DNA of 64,000 nt, taken from positions 5,613,550-5,677,549 of the forward strand of contig NC_054082.1 of assembly GCF_017562075.2 (NCBI RefSeq), given 5' to 3'. Source of the DNA: Anopheles merus (taxonomy: Eukaryota > Arthropoda > Insecta > Diptera > Culicidae). Of the stretch, positions 22,501 through 33,090 are shown piece after piece (positions within the stretch are counted from its first letter, which is position 1; every line of letters starts with the position of its first letter). A program made the translations under genes and the position numbers. The notes under the pieces are model-generated. The model ran no database searches, was not told where the DNA came from, and worked only from the letters and a program-made list of their open reading frames with translations.

Positions 22501-23819
22501 GCTGACGACGGACGGGGAGGCGAATGACACGGCGACCCCCGGAGGACAACGCGCGGTATAATTAGTAATTAGAATTTCCCTACCCTTCAAGTTCTGATCC
22601 GGAAAAGACAAAAAACGACCGCAAAACGGCAGATGATGATGACACATGGTTTTAGCAGGGATAGAAAATTGAAGCCGCGGCCGCCTGTTCTATACAAAGG
22701 ATTGTGCGCGGTCTTGCAAGTGCGTGTCACGTTGGGATGGTTTATGTTTCCAGGAAAAATCTGTCCTCCGTCCATCATTTTGGTGAAGGGAAGAATGGCG
22801 AGGAGCTTGTTTATGACATTTGCACTTCCTGAAGAGCAAGACCCTGTCCCTGTTCGCGTGTCACTGTCCCCATAGAAAATTCATGTGGGACGGTTTGGAT
22901 AAACGTTTCTTTGTCTAATAGGGTGGCTGCCCGGATACAAAAGAAACAAAGCTTTCTGTTTGCTTATAAATCAATTAATATATGGAATTGATGTTCTTCT
23001 CGCACAAAGAGACGGTATTTTTTTTTTGTATTTTAATTGATAGGTTGATAAGTTTTAAGTTTTTGCAACAAAAAAGGAGCAATATTGTGAAAATTTTGAA
23101 TTATGTCACGCATTGATTTATGGCCGTTAACGCACCGAGCTCGTGTGCCGCCTGACTGCGCGCAAAAGGCCCAAAACACGGTACCAACAGAAACCCCAAA
23201 AATGCTCCGTTATCAAAAGGTGTGCTCACCAAAAAAAAAACATGTCCTCTTTTCCAGCAATATAGTTTTATAACCCACAAACCCCCCCCCCCCCCTCCCC
23301 TTCGATGGTGTGACTCAACACGGCAAGCAATTGTGCGCAACCGAGCGGGCGGTTCGCGCCGTGTAACACTTCCTTGTTCGAAGAAGCATAAGAAAACAGT
23401 ACCCAAGCACGCCTCTCCCGATATGGTTACGCGGTAAGAAACTTGCTCGGGGGCTGCGACTCGACTCCGGCAAGAGACCTGGGAGAAGAGACCTTGAACC
23501 TGTGCCGCGGTGATCGAGTCGGCGGCGACTGCTGTGGGGGACTATGGACCGATCGTGCGTTGACCTAGGGTGAAGCGTGCACAAGGGGGTGGCGGCAACG
23601 TGCGGACAGGTTTCGAAATGGATATCAATGAGTGTGTGTGACCGTACCTTGCATTCGTTTCAGCACCACATCGGAGTGATCGCGGCACCGGAAGAACTCG
23701 TCCTGGCTGACGGAAGAGTTGAGGCTGGCCAGGCTGAAGTGGCTCTCGTCCGTCACGAGGCTGGCGCGGACGCTCGCACTGGATGTGGGGCTTCCCTTGC
23801 AGGACAGTTCGTTGCTCAT
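19598..23819 (-). CDS. BTB-BACK-Kelch protein of the KLHL1/4/5 type, 652 aa, five coding exons
   Basis: Predicted substrate adaptor for Cullin-3 ubiquitin ligases. Coding exons (minus strand) are 23648-23819, 22332-22392, 20921-21482, 20015-20833 and 19598-19942. All junctions are GT-AG and the phases sum to 653 codons with stop. The first exon gives a 57-residue Ser-rich N-terminus. The BTB domain (about 60-175) contains LCDVVLIAG, IPAHRLVLSASSAYFSAMFTG and CYTGAIEI. BACK follows (about 180-300; LHPSNCLGF, NQEFFML, NVPNEQEVFHALMAWI). After a TRPRKSTMG linker come six kelch blades from about 315 to 600 (AVGGMDGHKG, VGGRDGLKTLNTV, VGGHDGWSYLNTV, IGGRDGSVCH, LGGHDCPPSN, LGGYDGIQYL), with the GG doublets intact. 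A tail of about 50 Ser/Ala/Asn-rich residues extends past the last blade. The blade sequences and the PRKSTMG linker match vertebrate KLHL1/4/5 rather than other kelch-like proteins; I cannot tell which of the three is closest. Confidence 0.93.
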
Positions 23820-25681
23820 CCTGTGGCTGCTGTGTTCGTGTTTATGGCTGTGATGTGCCGCTGCGCTGTACTGTAGAGGTAGACCCGGGATCCTATCACC
23901 GTGTTTTGGCTTTGTACTGTAGTAGTTTGGCAGTCCGCTAGCAACTCTACTTGCGCTACTGGATAATTACTATGAACACACACTCACACACTGCTTCCCA
24001 CGGCTCCCTTGCTAGGATGAGAAGGGCTTCGTAAATCACTTCCTTATGTGCTCACACACTTGCATACTACCACTGCAAACACACACACACACACACTTAG
24101 GCCACCTTTCCGACTACACTACTGTGTGGGTCCGTCGAAGTAGGCTGTCGCAGAAAGTCTACCAACTGTACGACGCCGAATTGTTTATCCCAAAGTTTCG
24201 TTTGCTTCGCTCAGCTTCAGCTACTGCTGCTGGAGGAAGAGTCGAGTGCCTTGCCGCTGCCGAAGACGAAACCAGAATGATCACTGTTGCTCTTCTGTGC
24301 CGCGTTCGCTGTGTACCGCGTCGTCGTCGTCACCCGTGACTCGCTGTTTCGTTGCCCCGTGAAGGACCGCGCGCACTCTACCACCAATCTGGAGTCTGCC
24401 CGAAGGGATTCTATTTTCCTGTGTCACACACAGCCACACACTACACACTACGCGTCGACACACCTCCGACCCCGATCGCTACCAAGCTGGTGCCGCAGTT
24501 TGCACACACTGTTTATGACGCTCTGAATGGCTGGGGTGCCTTTTTCCCCATCAGTCAGCTTTCCGCGGATTTCCGTGGTCCCCGCACTCAACGGAAACAA
24601 GAAAACTACCACGACCAGAAGGGCACGTCGGGGCATACTGTGGGGCTGCTGGCCGTGCGCTGCACCAATTGCGACATCGCGCGTCTTGACTTTTCTTTGT
24701 GTTGTGTGACTTCTGCAAGCGTGTAGAAGTGTAGAGGCGGAAGGGAGGGGACGTTGAAGAAAGCGAGAGTAGGAAGATGAAGAAGAGGTGAGTTTTGTTT
24801 TTGTTTTCCCTTGCCTACACGGCGTGCTGTATGTGTGTGAGTGCGAGTCGCTGCGAGGGAAACCCGTTGTCAGGTGGATCTTTCGACTCCGTTTACAGCT
24901 ACCCCAGCGCATGGGGAAAGATTTCAGTGTGAGATGAGTATTTAAACTTCTGCTGAAACTTTTCACGCGGACCGTTAAAAGAGGCGCAATTTCGGACTCG
25001 CAACGTGCGTGATCGTCGTTTTTTCAATTTTTCTGCACGATACTGCGATGATTTTTACAATTAAAATACATTTATATTGATGAATGAATAGATTGTCGGA
25101 TGCATTTGCTGTCGTGGCGTTTCGTGTTGCCAAAAGTGGACAAACAAATACCCCCCGTAGCTTCATTTGTGACCAATAATCCAGCAGTACCCGCACCCGA
25201 GTAGCAGATCTCTATCAGTCATTCCATCGGATGAAGACAAGGATGGATTCAGATCGAGCATCCTCGGACTATGGCAACACAACGTCCTGAACAAGATCGG
25301 GATACCATTGTGGCACAGCTCCCATCACACAATGCTCCCATACGTCCTGCTACGAATATCGCATGCATATTAGTTCATTCCATCCCTCTGCTCCTCTACT
25401 CGCCTATACACACCATTAGGTACTTTATCCCACACGATATCCACGTTTTGCGCTGATTTGTATTTTATCTACACAATTGTACGATACATCCATCTTACAT
25501 CTAACGTACCGATGTATATGCTTAAAGAGTTTGCCTGTCTTCCTCGAACCGAATACGAATCTTGCCCTATCTCAGCCCGCCTTCGCAGCGAGCCACTGCT
25601 TACAATGCTAAATTCCATTACTTTTGTGTCCTCCAATGACGAACACCGTCGCCGCCGCCGCCGTCACCCGCTCGGTGCCGC
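23820..25681. other. 5' flank of the kelch gene and 3' flank of Fip1, no supported gene
   Basis: A CA tract lies near 24077-24095. On the minus strand TTTAAATAC near 24942-24951 is a possible TATA-like element for a distal leader of the kelch gene, without a clear initiator. No coding exon was recognised. No canonical AATAAA was found for Fip1; AATATAAA on the minus strand near 25070-25077 is a variant candidate. Confidence 0.4.
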
Positions 25682-27883
25682 TCATTCTCCGTCCTCTTTG
25701 TCCTTCCGGTGGGACTTTTTCTTATCGCGACTGTGTCGCTCTCGCTGCTCCCGCTCCCTGCTCCGGTCGGACCGTCTCGATTTGGATCGTTCGCGGCTGC
25801 GGGATCGTTCACGGTGGCTGCAGAAAGCGAGAGCATAAAATTAGATTTCCAAACAAACGACATGAAGCGGCTTCTTTTACACCTACCTGCTGCGTTCCTT
25901 GTGACGATCCGGTTTGGCGGAACGTTTGTCTTTGTCGTCGCGCGATGAGGACGATGAGGAACCGGCCGTCTGCGGTGGTCCAGGCGGAACCACAGCTACG
26001 GGCCCAAGAATTGGATCCACCACCATCTCTTCCTTTGGCGGGACGAGTCCAGACTCCCGTTCGGATCGATGATCGCCCGCCCTTTCACGTTCCTTTCGCT
26101 CGCGATCCCGGTCACGGTCCCGCTCGTGCTCACGATCCCGATCCCGTCCACGATCCCGTTCCCGATCTCTGCGCGGCGGTTCTCGATCACGGTCGCGTTC
26201 GCGCGGATCGCCACGCTTGCGATCGTTGGGATTGCGCATGTCACCACCGCGCGGTCCGCCCGGACCCATGCCGGGCGGGTGCAGCCGGCCACCGCCACCC
26301 TGGCCCATACCCGGACCACCGCCCATGCCCTGCTGCATCTGCTGGGGCGGTGGCATTACCATCCGCTCGCCGCCGCCGCCGCCGCCGCCACCACCTCCAC
26401 CACCACCACCGCCGCCGCCACCCATCATGTCCATGTGCTGCTGCTGGCCACCCATGCCACCCATGTTCGGGTGCATCATCGGCGGCAAGGGTGTGAGCGT
26501 TTTAATGCCGGACGGTTGCCAATTGCCATTGTCGTTGCCCCACTGCGATTCCTGCATCGGATCGTAGTAGTCGCCGTAATCCGGTTCCTGGTGGTAAAAG
26601 TCCGGCGGTCCGCCACCGAACCCGGGCGGCCCACCACCCATCGGTGGATCGTACTTGTTTCCAACCACCGTCCGGCTGTACTCCCGCCGATCGGCCGTCA
26701 TCACCTGAATGACGTTCTCCTTCGGCTGGCTCGACATTCCCATACCGTCGTCGCGCTGTCTTCTGTCGCCCCGGTCGCCTCCGCCACCCATGGGGCCGCC
26801 ACCGCCCATCGGTCCGCCGGGCCCGCCACCGATCACCTCGATCGGGCCGTTCATCTTGCGCGGACCTCCCATCGGGCCACCGCCCATCGGACCGCCCGAC
26901 CGTCGCATGTCACGCATCATGCCCATGGGCGGTGCCGCCTGTGGGTTGTTTATCGTCAGTCCCGCCATGCCGACGCCGCTCTCGTGCTGTCGCATGCGCT
27001 TCTGCCGCTCGCAGTACGATCGCCACGTTTCCTCGTTGAAGCCGTAGTTGAAGTAGTCCGTAATGTCGGCACCCGGCTTGCGCCACGGCTTCTCGTCTAG
27101 CGAATCGATGCTGAACTCGTGCGCCGGCACGCCATTGATCATGCCCACGCTCTCAAACTCTTCCATGCTAAACTTCCCAGCCGGTTGCTTCGTTTTGTCC
27201 GTCACACCGGCCGCATTGGCAGCCTGCTGGTTGGGCATGATCGGGCCGCGCTGTTTAATGATGTTGTAGCTCGGACCCGACTTGATGTCTCCAATCACGA
27301 CGTTAATGTCGTCATCCTCGTCACTGTCGATATCGCTTTCCATGTCGCTCAAGCCGCCCTTATCCTTCGCGCCCTCGTCCGCCTTATCCTTTCCATCGGC
27401 CGCATCCGCTTTGCTCTTCTCTCCCGCCTTCTCGCCATCGCCAGCTATCTCACCACCCTCACCCTTTTCCGCTTCATCGCGCTTCGACGCTCTTTCTTCC
27501 TCCCGCAGCACACTTTCCGTGCGATCGTCATCCATCAGGTGCGAATCGTCCTGTCCCTCGTCCAGTTCCGCCCCGTCCGGCTGACGCAGATCGCTCGAAT
27601 CCATCGCATTGTCGTCGCACTGCTGCTCCCGCGTCGAGTGTCCATTCGCGCCGTCCGGTGCTCCACTGCCGAGATCGTTTGAACCGCGCCGTTTGCCATC
27701 CGCATCGAGGCCGCCGGCGTCTCCGGTTGCGGTTTGCGAGTCTTCCTGTTCGTCCCACAGCGCGTTGTTGTTTTTGCCGCTCGCAGCCGGATCAGCGTCG
27801 GCAGTTGCGGCCGAGTCGCTCGCCAGCCCATCCTGCCCCGAATTGCCGTACAACCAGCTGTCCTCGTTCCCTTCGTCCGCCAT
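25682..27883 (-). CDS. Fip1: Pre-mRNA 3'-end processing factor Fip1, 710 aa, two exons
   Basis: Fip1 is a subunit of the cleavage and polyadenylation specificity factor; it contacts poly(A) polymerase and binds U-rich RNA near the poly(A) signal in the nucleus. Exons are 25887-27883 and 25682-25817, giving 711 codons with stop. The ATG at 27883 is chosen because the protein then starts MADEGNEDSWLYG, and an acidic WLYG start is typical of the family. The N-terminal half is acidic (DSDEDDDINVVIGDI at about 186-200). The diagnostic Fip1 motif spans about 265-298 (PWRKPGADITDYFNYGF then EETWRSYCERQKRMR). The middle is Gly/Pro/Met-rich, with 18 or so consecutive Gly at about 488-505 encoded by a GCC/ACC-type tract on the plus strand. 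The C-terminus is an Arg/Asp/Glu mixed-charge RD domain followed by RS-like repeats, as in animal FIP1L1. The last exon adds SHRERSRSRERSKSRR and ends KEDGE. Confidence 0.94.
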
Positions 27884-28876
27884 GGTTGCGCGCGGGTGCG
27901 GCCAGGTGGCAGAAAGTAGCAGAAAAAGCAAATAAATTGAACAAAATTCGCGACACACACTTTTTTCGCGGCGTTGCTGGAATCGGTGTTTTTCTCGTTT
28001 TGTTTGACAATCACGCTGACAGCTATAACAGTATCTGGCACACGGTGGGCGCTCCTGCGGGCATCGAACGTTTGAGAAACTAATTTGAGAAGAAATTAAA
28101 GAAAGAAACGTAATATTCGAAGGAAGAAATAGTTTTTGGCATTTTTATATTTTTAATTTGCTTAACAAAATCGAAAAATTGATTCATTTTCCAAATAAAA
28201 TGACCGACCATTGTATTGGTGTGATTTGATAACTGTGCGATTCAAAATGACAGTTATTAGTTCATCTGGACAATGGCCCTCGATGGGAGAGTTAACGAGA
28301 GCGGCTGCAAAATTGAAAATAATTTGATTTGCTGTCTCATCAAGCTATAGCTTATTATTCAGCTGTTATTATGTGATTCTTCTTTTCGGCAACGGTTTAG
28401 GAACATTTTATCGATAATAGCAATTTGTGAATAGATCTTAAATACCATTCCCATTTCTTTATCATGGAAATTGCCCCACCGTGTATACTGCGCTTCTCCT
28501 CTCCTAAAACCCCAATAATATTCATTCTTAAGAAAAAAAAACCCATTGTCCGGGGTCCGATCCTAACCTAACACTGCATCCCCAATTGTATGCATGCTCT
28601 CGTGCATTTGTTGAAGCTTAAGTCGATTAAGCGTGTATTATGTTGCTTTTGTTGTGCCGTTTCAGCCTCCCCTGAGAACCAATGCGTACATCTTCATTTT
28701 GCTTTTTGGCTTTCATCTTCGTTTGCGTGATTGGTGCCCATATCTAAACGATTTCCATTGCACCGGAAACTTACACAATAAAACACACACCCGCTTTTTA
28801 TCGTTTCTTTCATTCAATTTTCCCTGCATAGAAAAACATACACACACTCACAGCAAGCGATTCAGTTTCCGTTTTC
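27884..28876. other. Fip1 promoter side and intergenic, no supported gene
   Basis: About 1 kb between the Fip1 start codon and the 3' end of the Costars gene. No TATA box was seen at the expected distance from Fip1. The only element I would name is the DRE listed separately. The rest is AT-rich without structure I can support. Confidence 0.5.
28409..28416. promoter_or_regulatory. DRE-like palindrome TATCGATA
   Basis: A perfect match to the DREF-binding element used by insect housekeeping promoters. It lies about 530 nt upstream of the Fip1 ATG. That is farther than usual, so its role for Fip1 is uncertain and it could be a chance match. Confidence 0.3.
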
Positions 28877-28882
28877 TTTATT
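28877..28882 (-). terminator. Polyadenylation signal AATAAA, probable 3' end of the Costars gene
   Basis: AATAAA on the minus strand, about 1.3 kb beyond the stop at 30158. The intervening sequence has no supported gene, so a long 3' UTR is the simplest reading. Confidence 0.35.
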
Positions 28883-30068
28883 ATTTTCTTGCAAATGTTG
28901 GCTGTATCAACATATCATCTTCCGTACAGTAGCGAGAGGCCCAACCTACACGATCTACTAACTATTGCACACTACCACCGCACTTGTGGAGCTGTAGCAT
29001 TGATGCTTTTCCGAAGGGCCCGACGGCACGAGAGGTGGTCGTGATGATGAGATAACCTTACAACTAGCTTAATACTGTCACTACTGACAAGCGGATTCGA
29101 AAGCTTTTCGGGTAAATGGGAAAGTTTGGAGAAAGACGAAACAAATCATTGCGAAAAAGGAAGGCAAGCAGATAAAGATACAACTATGTGAGAGATATTG
29201 CATGGAAACACAAACAAAAAAACGCCAAGCCTTGAAAGGGACACTAAAGTGTTGGTGGTCTAAACCTAACGGCCGAGATGCAAGATCGAAAGATCGAGTT
29301 TGGAGAATTTGGTGCTGGTACTAGTATAGCTTACACTTTGCGCACTTAATGCTACTACTTCGCTAATTTGGTTCGCTAACATTACAGCTATGCAGCTTTC
29401 TGCCCCTTCCTGCGCTCTAACCTCGGTTGCTGCTAACCACATTCTATTGTATTTGGTATACATCCCTGGAATCAGTCGAACGAATGCGCACGACCCGAAA
29501 AACGACACAGACACACACAGACAAAAATCATAATATCCGATCCAAAACGGAACAAAAACGGAACTACAAGGGAGCTGCGGTGATCTTTTTACACCGCACC
29601 CTTCCCAAAACCTGTTCTCTCCATCGCTCACACCAAGTCTGTGAGGAGGACGATCACTTAACAGCTACAAAGACGACGACGACACAACAGTGGAAATACA
29701 ATAGTCACATCAGAACCGACGACTACCACTAACGACTAACATAGCTCCTCTCTCTCCCTTTCTCTCTCTCACTTTCACTCTATACGCTACCCAAAAATAT
29801 ACAGATCAAATTGTGGCATATGAGTTTGGCAATGGGACAACAGCTGATCCCATCACGATCGTGTCGCGTGCGGCAGTATCACTATCCTCGGCCGTAGTAA
29901 TATATCCTCTCTCATGTCCTCCTTGATTTGCACAGACAACTGATTCCCACACACTACATCCTTTTACACACTACACACACACACTCACACACAGCGCCAT
30001 TCATTCCGGCTGACGAGAGAGGACACAATCCGTTGCTCCGATGGATCCCCACCTTCACAGCAGAAGTA

Positions 30069-30093
30069 GATGGTGGTGGTGGTGGTGGTGGTG
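30069..30093. repeat. TGG trinucleotide microsatellite in the Costars gene 3' UTR
   Basis: About eight tandem copies lying 65 nt beyond the Costars-gene stop on the minus strand. Confidence 0.7.
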
Positions 30094-30157
30094 GCGGCTG
30101 ACGACGAGAGCTGACGACTTGACGACACGCGCTTACTGCTACTAGGTTCTAGCATTC

Positions 30158-33090
30158 CTAAGGTAACATGTTGGTAGGCTGCGGGTTGGGACTTAAACTG
30201 CGCCGAATTTCCGTCTGCTTGCCGACGAGAATGTCCCGGATCTGGGCGACCGGTTTGGTAAGGTACACCGGCACGTGATCGTCGCGCCGCTGGAACAGAC
30301 ATTCGCCCTCGAACTGGATGAGGTCGTGCTTGCGGGCGCGCAGCAACAGTCCCACCAGCTTATCGTTAATGTGTGTGTAAATCTGAGGAAGAAGCAGGAG
30401 GAGGAGGAGGAAAAAAGAAACGAAACGATCATTGGAACTGGAGGCCAACAAAAGTGTCATCCGAAAGACGAGATACGTACATTAAACAGTTCGCCGAAGT
30501 AGATCATCTTGATGTCGGGGTTCTTCTTCGACACGGGCTTGCCGTCCACGTCGATCACCTGGCAGAGTTCGAGCATTTCCTGGTACACCTGGATGTTGGC
30601 CTTCTTGCCTCGGTACTCAGTTAAGCTGCCCGCCTTGGGTCTGGTGGAGGAAAAGGGAAATAGTTCGGATTTCAAATTAACGCCTTTCATGATCGACTAA
30701 GATACTAAGATGACAAAGACCAGTTGTTTAGCGGTGCGATCACTTACATACTACGGTTAATAGACATTTTTATTGAGCTTTTTCGATTGGGGTTTTTGAA
30801 TGTCGTGCATTGGATTACACACTCGGTTACATATTTGTATCACGATAGGCGTTTGAGCAGTTGCACACCCGGAAGAGACAGGGAGATCGCCCGGGAACAG
30901 GGAAGTACATGAAGCTAATAACAGGCCGCGCTCCTCCTTTAGTGACTAGTTTAGCAGTTCTCGTGCGAATGAAAGAAATGCGACTGTATGATGGGTGCCA
31001 CTTGATCATTAGATCATGCGCATCCGTGTTCGATACGAAAACTCCGTCCACCTCCAGCAAGTTGCTGCTACTGCTGCTGCTACTGCTGTTGCTGTACACC
31101 TCCCCTCCGAGAAGCAGCGAAGCGTTAAATGCGCATAACAAAACCGAAGGCATTCGTTTTTTATTGTCCGATCGCGAAGGCAGAAGGAAGGCGGTGCGAG
31201 CGATCGCCACACACAGCACTCAGAAGGAAGACATACAATGTGTAATTGCCTTTATGCAAATAGAAGGACGCGTTAGGCTCTTTTCTCACAAAGGTTACAT
31301 CACGCCACGATCGGGAGATCGGGCTCGAAGCTAAAAACAAACACGGACAGACGTGTAACGTTACTTTACAGGGAGGTCCACCGAATCGATGGACCGGCGA
31401 GAACTTGATGCACCACTTTCACCCCGCACGGAACTCCAAACATTGGGCGTAAGGTTAGCATAGTTGATTAGTGGCCTGAGACTGGCTGAGGGGGTGTGCG
31501 TGTTTGCCACGGTAAAATAACAATGTCGAGGTTGATGGTCGAACGGTTGCGCTAGCTCTCGCCCACTCTCGTCCTTGCCATTGCTTTACTTACTTGCCAT
31601 ACTCCTCCTTGCTGATCTGTAGCCTGGCCATGCCGCGTGACGCCTGTGCATCGGAGAACGGATTGGAGAGTTGCGATTCCCGGTGGCTCTGGGCAGTCTG
31701 GTTAAATAGGGCCACCTTCGACGACAGTGGAGAGTCCTGGAAAGGTACAAAGGAGAGAAGATAGCTATTAGTGGACGTGGTTAGCAAAACTGCGGTCAGA
31801 CATTCAGATAGGAACGAGCGTGTTAGTACAGCAACGATCGGGCGAACGGGCACCGGTGCAGTGGCGCATCGGATGGTCATCCACTTGGGTGAACAGATTC
31901 TGAAGGGACTGGGCGTCGGTTTCGCTGATGTCGCTACGCTTCAGCTCGTAACAAGCGACCAGACGGCGCACGTTCGGGCCACGCACCACTTCCGGTTCGG
32001 GTTCACGCTGCTGGCGACGATCGAGTGACAGCTGGTACTGTTGCTTCTGCTGCTGCTGATGCCGCCGGCGGCACGATCGCTGCCGACGGAGCTCATCCTC
32101 GCGCAACATACGCCCTCGGAGGTGGTCCTCCTCGAGCAGCAGACGACGCTCGAGACGACGCAATCTTGCCTCACGGCCCAACTCCTCTTCCAGCTCTTCC
32201 AGCTCTTCCGTGCCCGTGCTCAGGTCCTCTTCTGCAGGCCGTTGCGTACGACGACGCTGCTGCTGGGTACGGGTTCGCTGGGTACGCTGACGACGGCGTG
32301 CTGGTGCCTGCTCCTCCTCCGGAGCGGGATCTTCCTCCTCTTCTGGTTCTTCTTGTGCTGGTGGATTGTTACGACGGCGGACTGCCGGTTGCTGGCGTCT
32401 TGGAGCCTGCTGTGGTGCCTGCGGACGCGCTCGTCGTGGCGGCTGCTGCTGTTCTTCCTCCTCCTCCTCGCCGTTGTCCTCCTCTTCGGGCTCTTCTTCA
32501 GGTTCCGGTTGGCGTTGGGCACGACGTGGCTGTGCACGCTGGCGTGGCTGCTGAGCACGCTGTGGTGCCCGAGCAGGACGTGGTGCTGGCGCCGGTTCTG
32601 GCTCCTCCTCCTCCTCCTCTTCCTCCTCCGGCTCCACTTCCTGCTGCGGTTGGGCCCGTCTGGGACGGCGTGCCGGGGCCGGACGACGTACCGTGGTGGT
32701 CCGTGCGCGCGGTCGCTGTCTTGGCTGTGGTGCCGGTTGCTCCTCTTCCTCCTCGGCCGGTTCTTCTTCCTCCGGTTCGGGCTGTGCCGGGCGTCTGGGC
32801 CGTTGCGCGGCCGGTCTGCGTTGAGAGCGGCGCGAGGCAGGACGCGTTCTCGGCAGCACTTCTTCCAGCTCCTCCTCCTCCTCCTCCTCCAGCTCCACGT
32901 CGCTCAGAAACCGGCGGCTTGCGATGCTCCCGGCCCGGCTGCGCCGCCGTTCCCGTTCCTCCAGCCGCAACAGCCGGCGCTGCGTCAGCTCCAGCCCCGT
33001 GTCGAGACAGATGCAGCAGCTACGCTGACACTTTTGACAGCTGGAATGCTCCGGAGCACCGCGGAACACGCGCGATACAATTCCGCCCAT
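30158..33090 (-). CDS. Costars-domain (ABRA/STARS-like) actin-Rho regulator, long form, 577 aa, four exons
   Basis: The C-terminal Costars domain is that of actin-binding Rho-activating protein (ABRA/STARS), which binds actin and promotes Rho/SRF signalling in muscle. Exons (minus strand) are 31885-33090, 31594-31736, 30481-30640 and 30158-30382, giving 578 codons with stop. The shared last three exons carry NPFSDAQASRGMARL, EEYGKPKAGS, LCQVIDVDGK, IYFGELFNIYTHINDKLVG and LLRARKHDLIQFEGE, then a short Ser/Pro tail. The first exon is a 402-residue, mostly mixed-charge region of Glu runs alternating with Arg/Pro/Gln, ending SLQNLFTQ. I use the ATG at 33090 (context GGCAAAATGGG), not the upstream GTG: it gives MGGIVSR, an N-myristoylation consensus, followed by a Cys cluster (CQKCQRSCCICL). 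The donor after TQ (CAA|GTGGAT) is weaker than the others; it was chosen because it is the only reasonable phase-0 site. If it is not used, the first exon would end after about 27 more codons as a separate gene. Confidence 0.7.

Noticed and set aside
26069..27100. 343-codon plus-strand frame opposite Fip1
   Set aside because: Antisense shadow of the Gly/Pro/Met-rich and RD-rich Fip1 exon.
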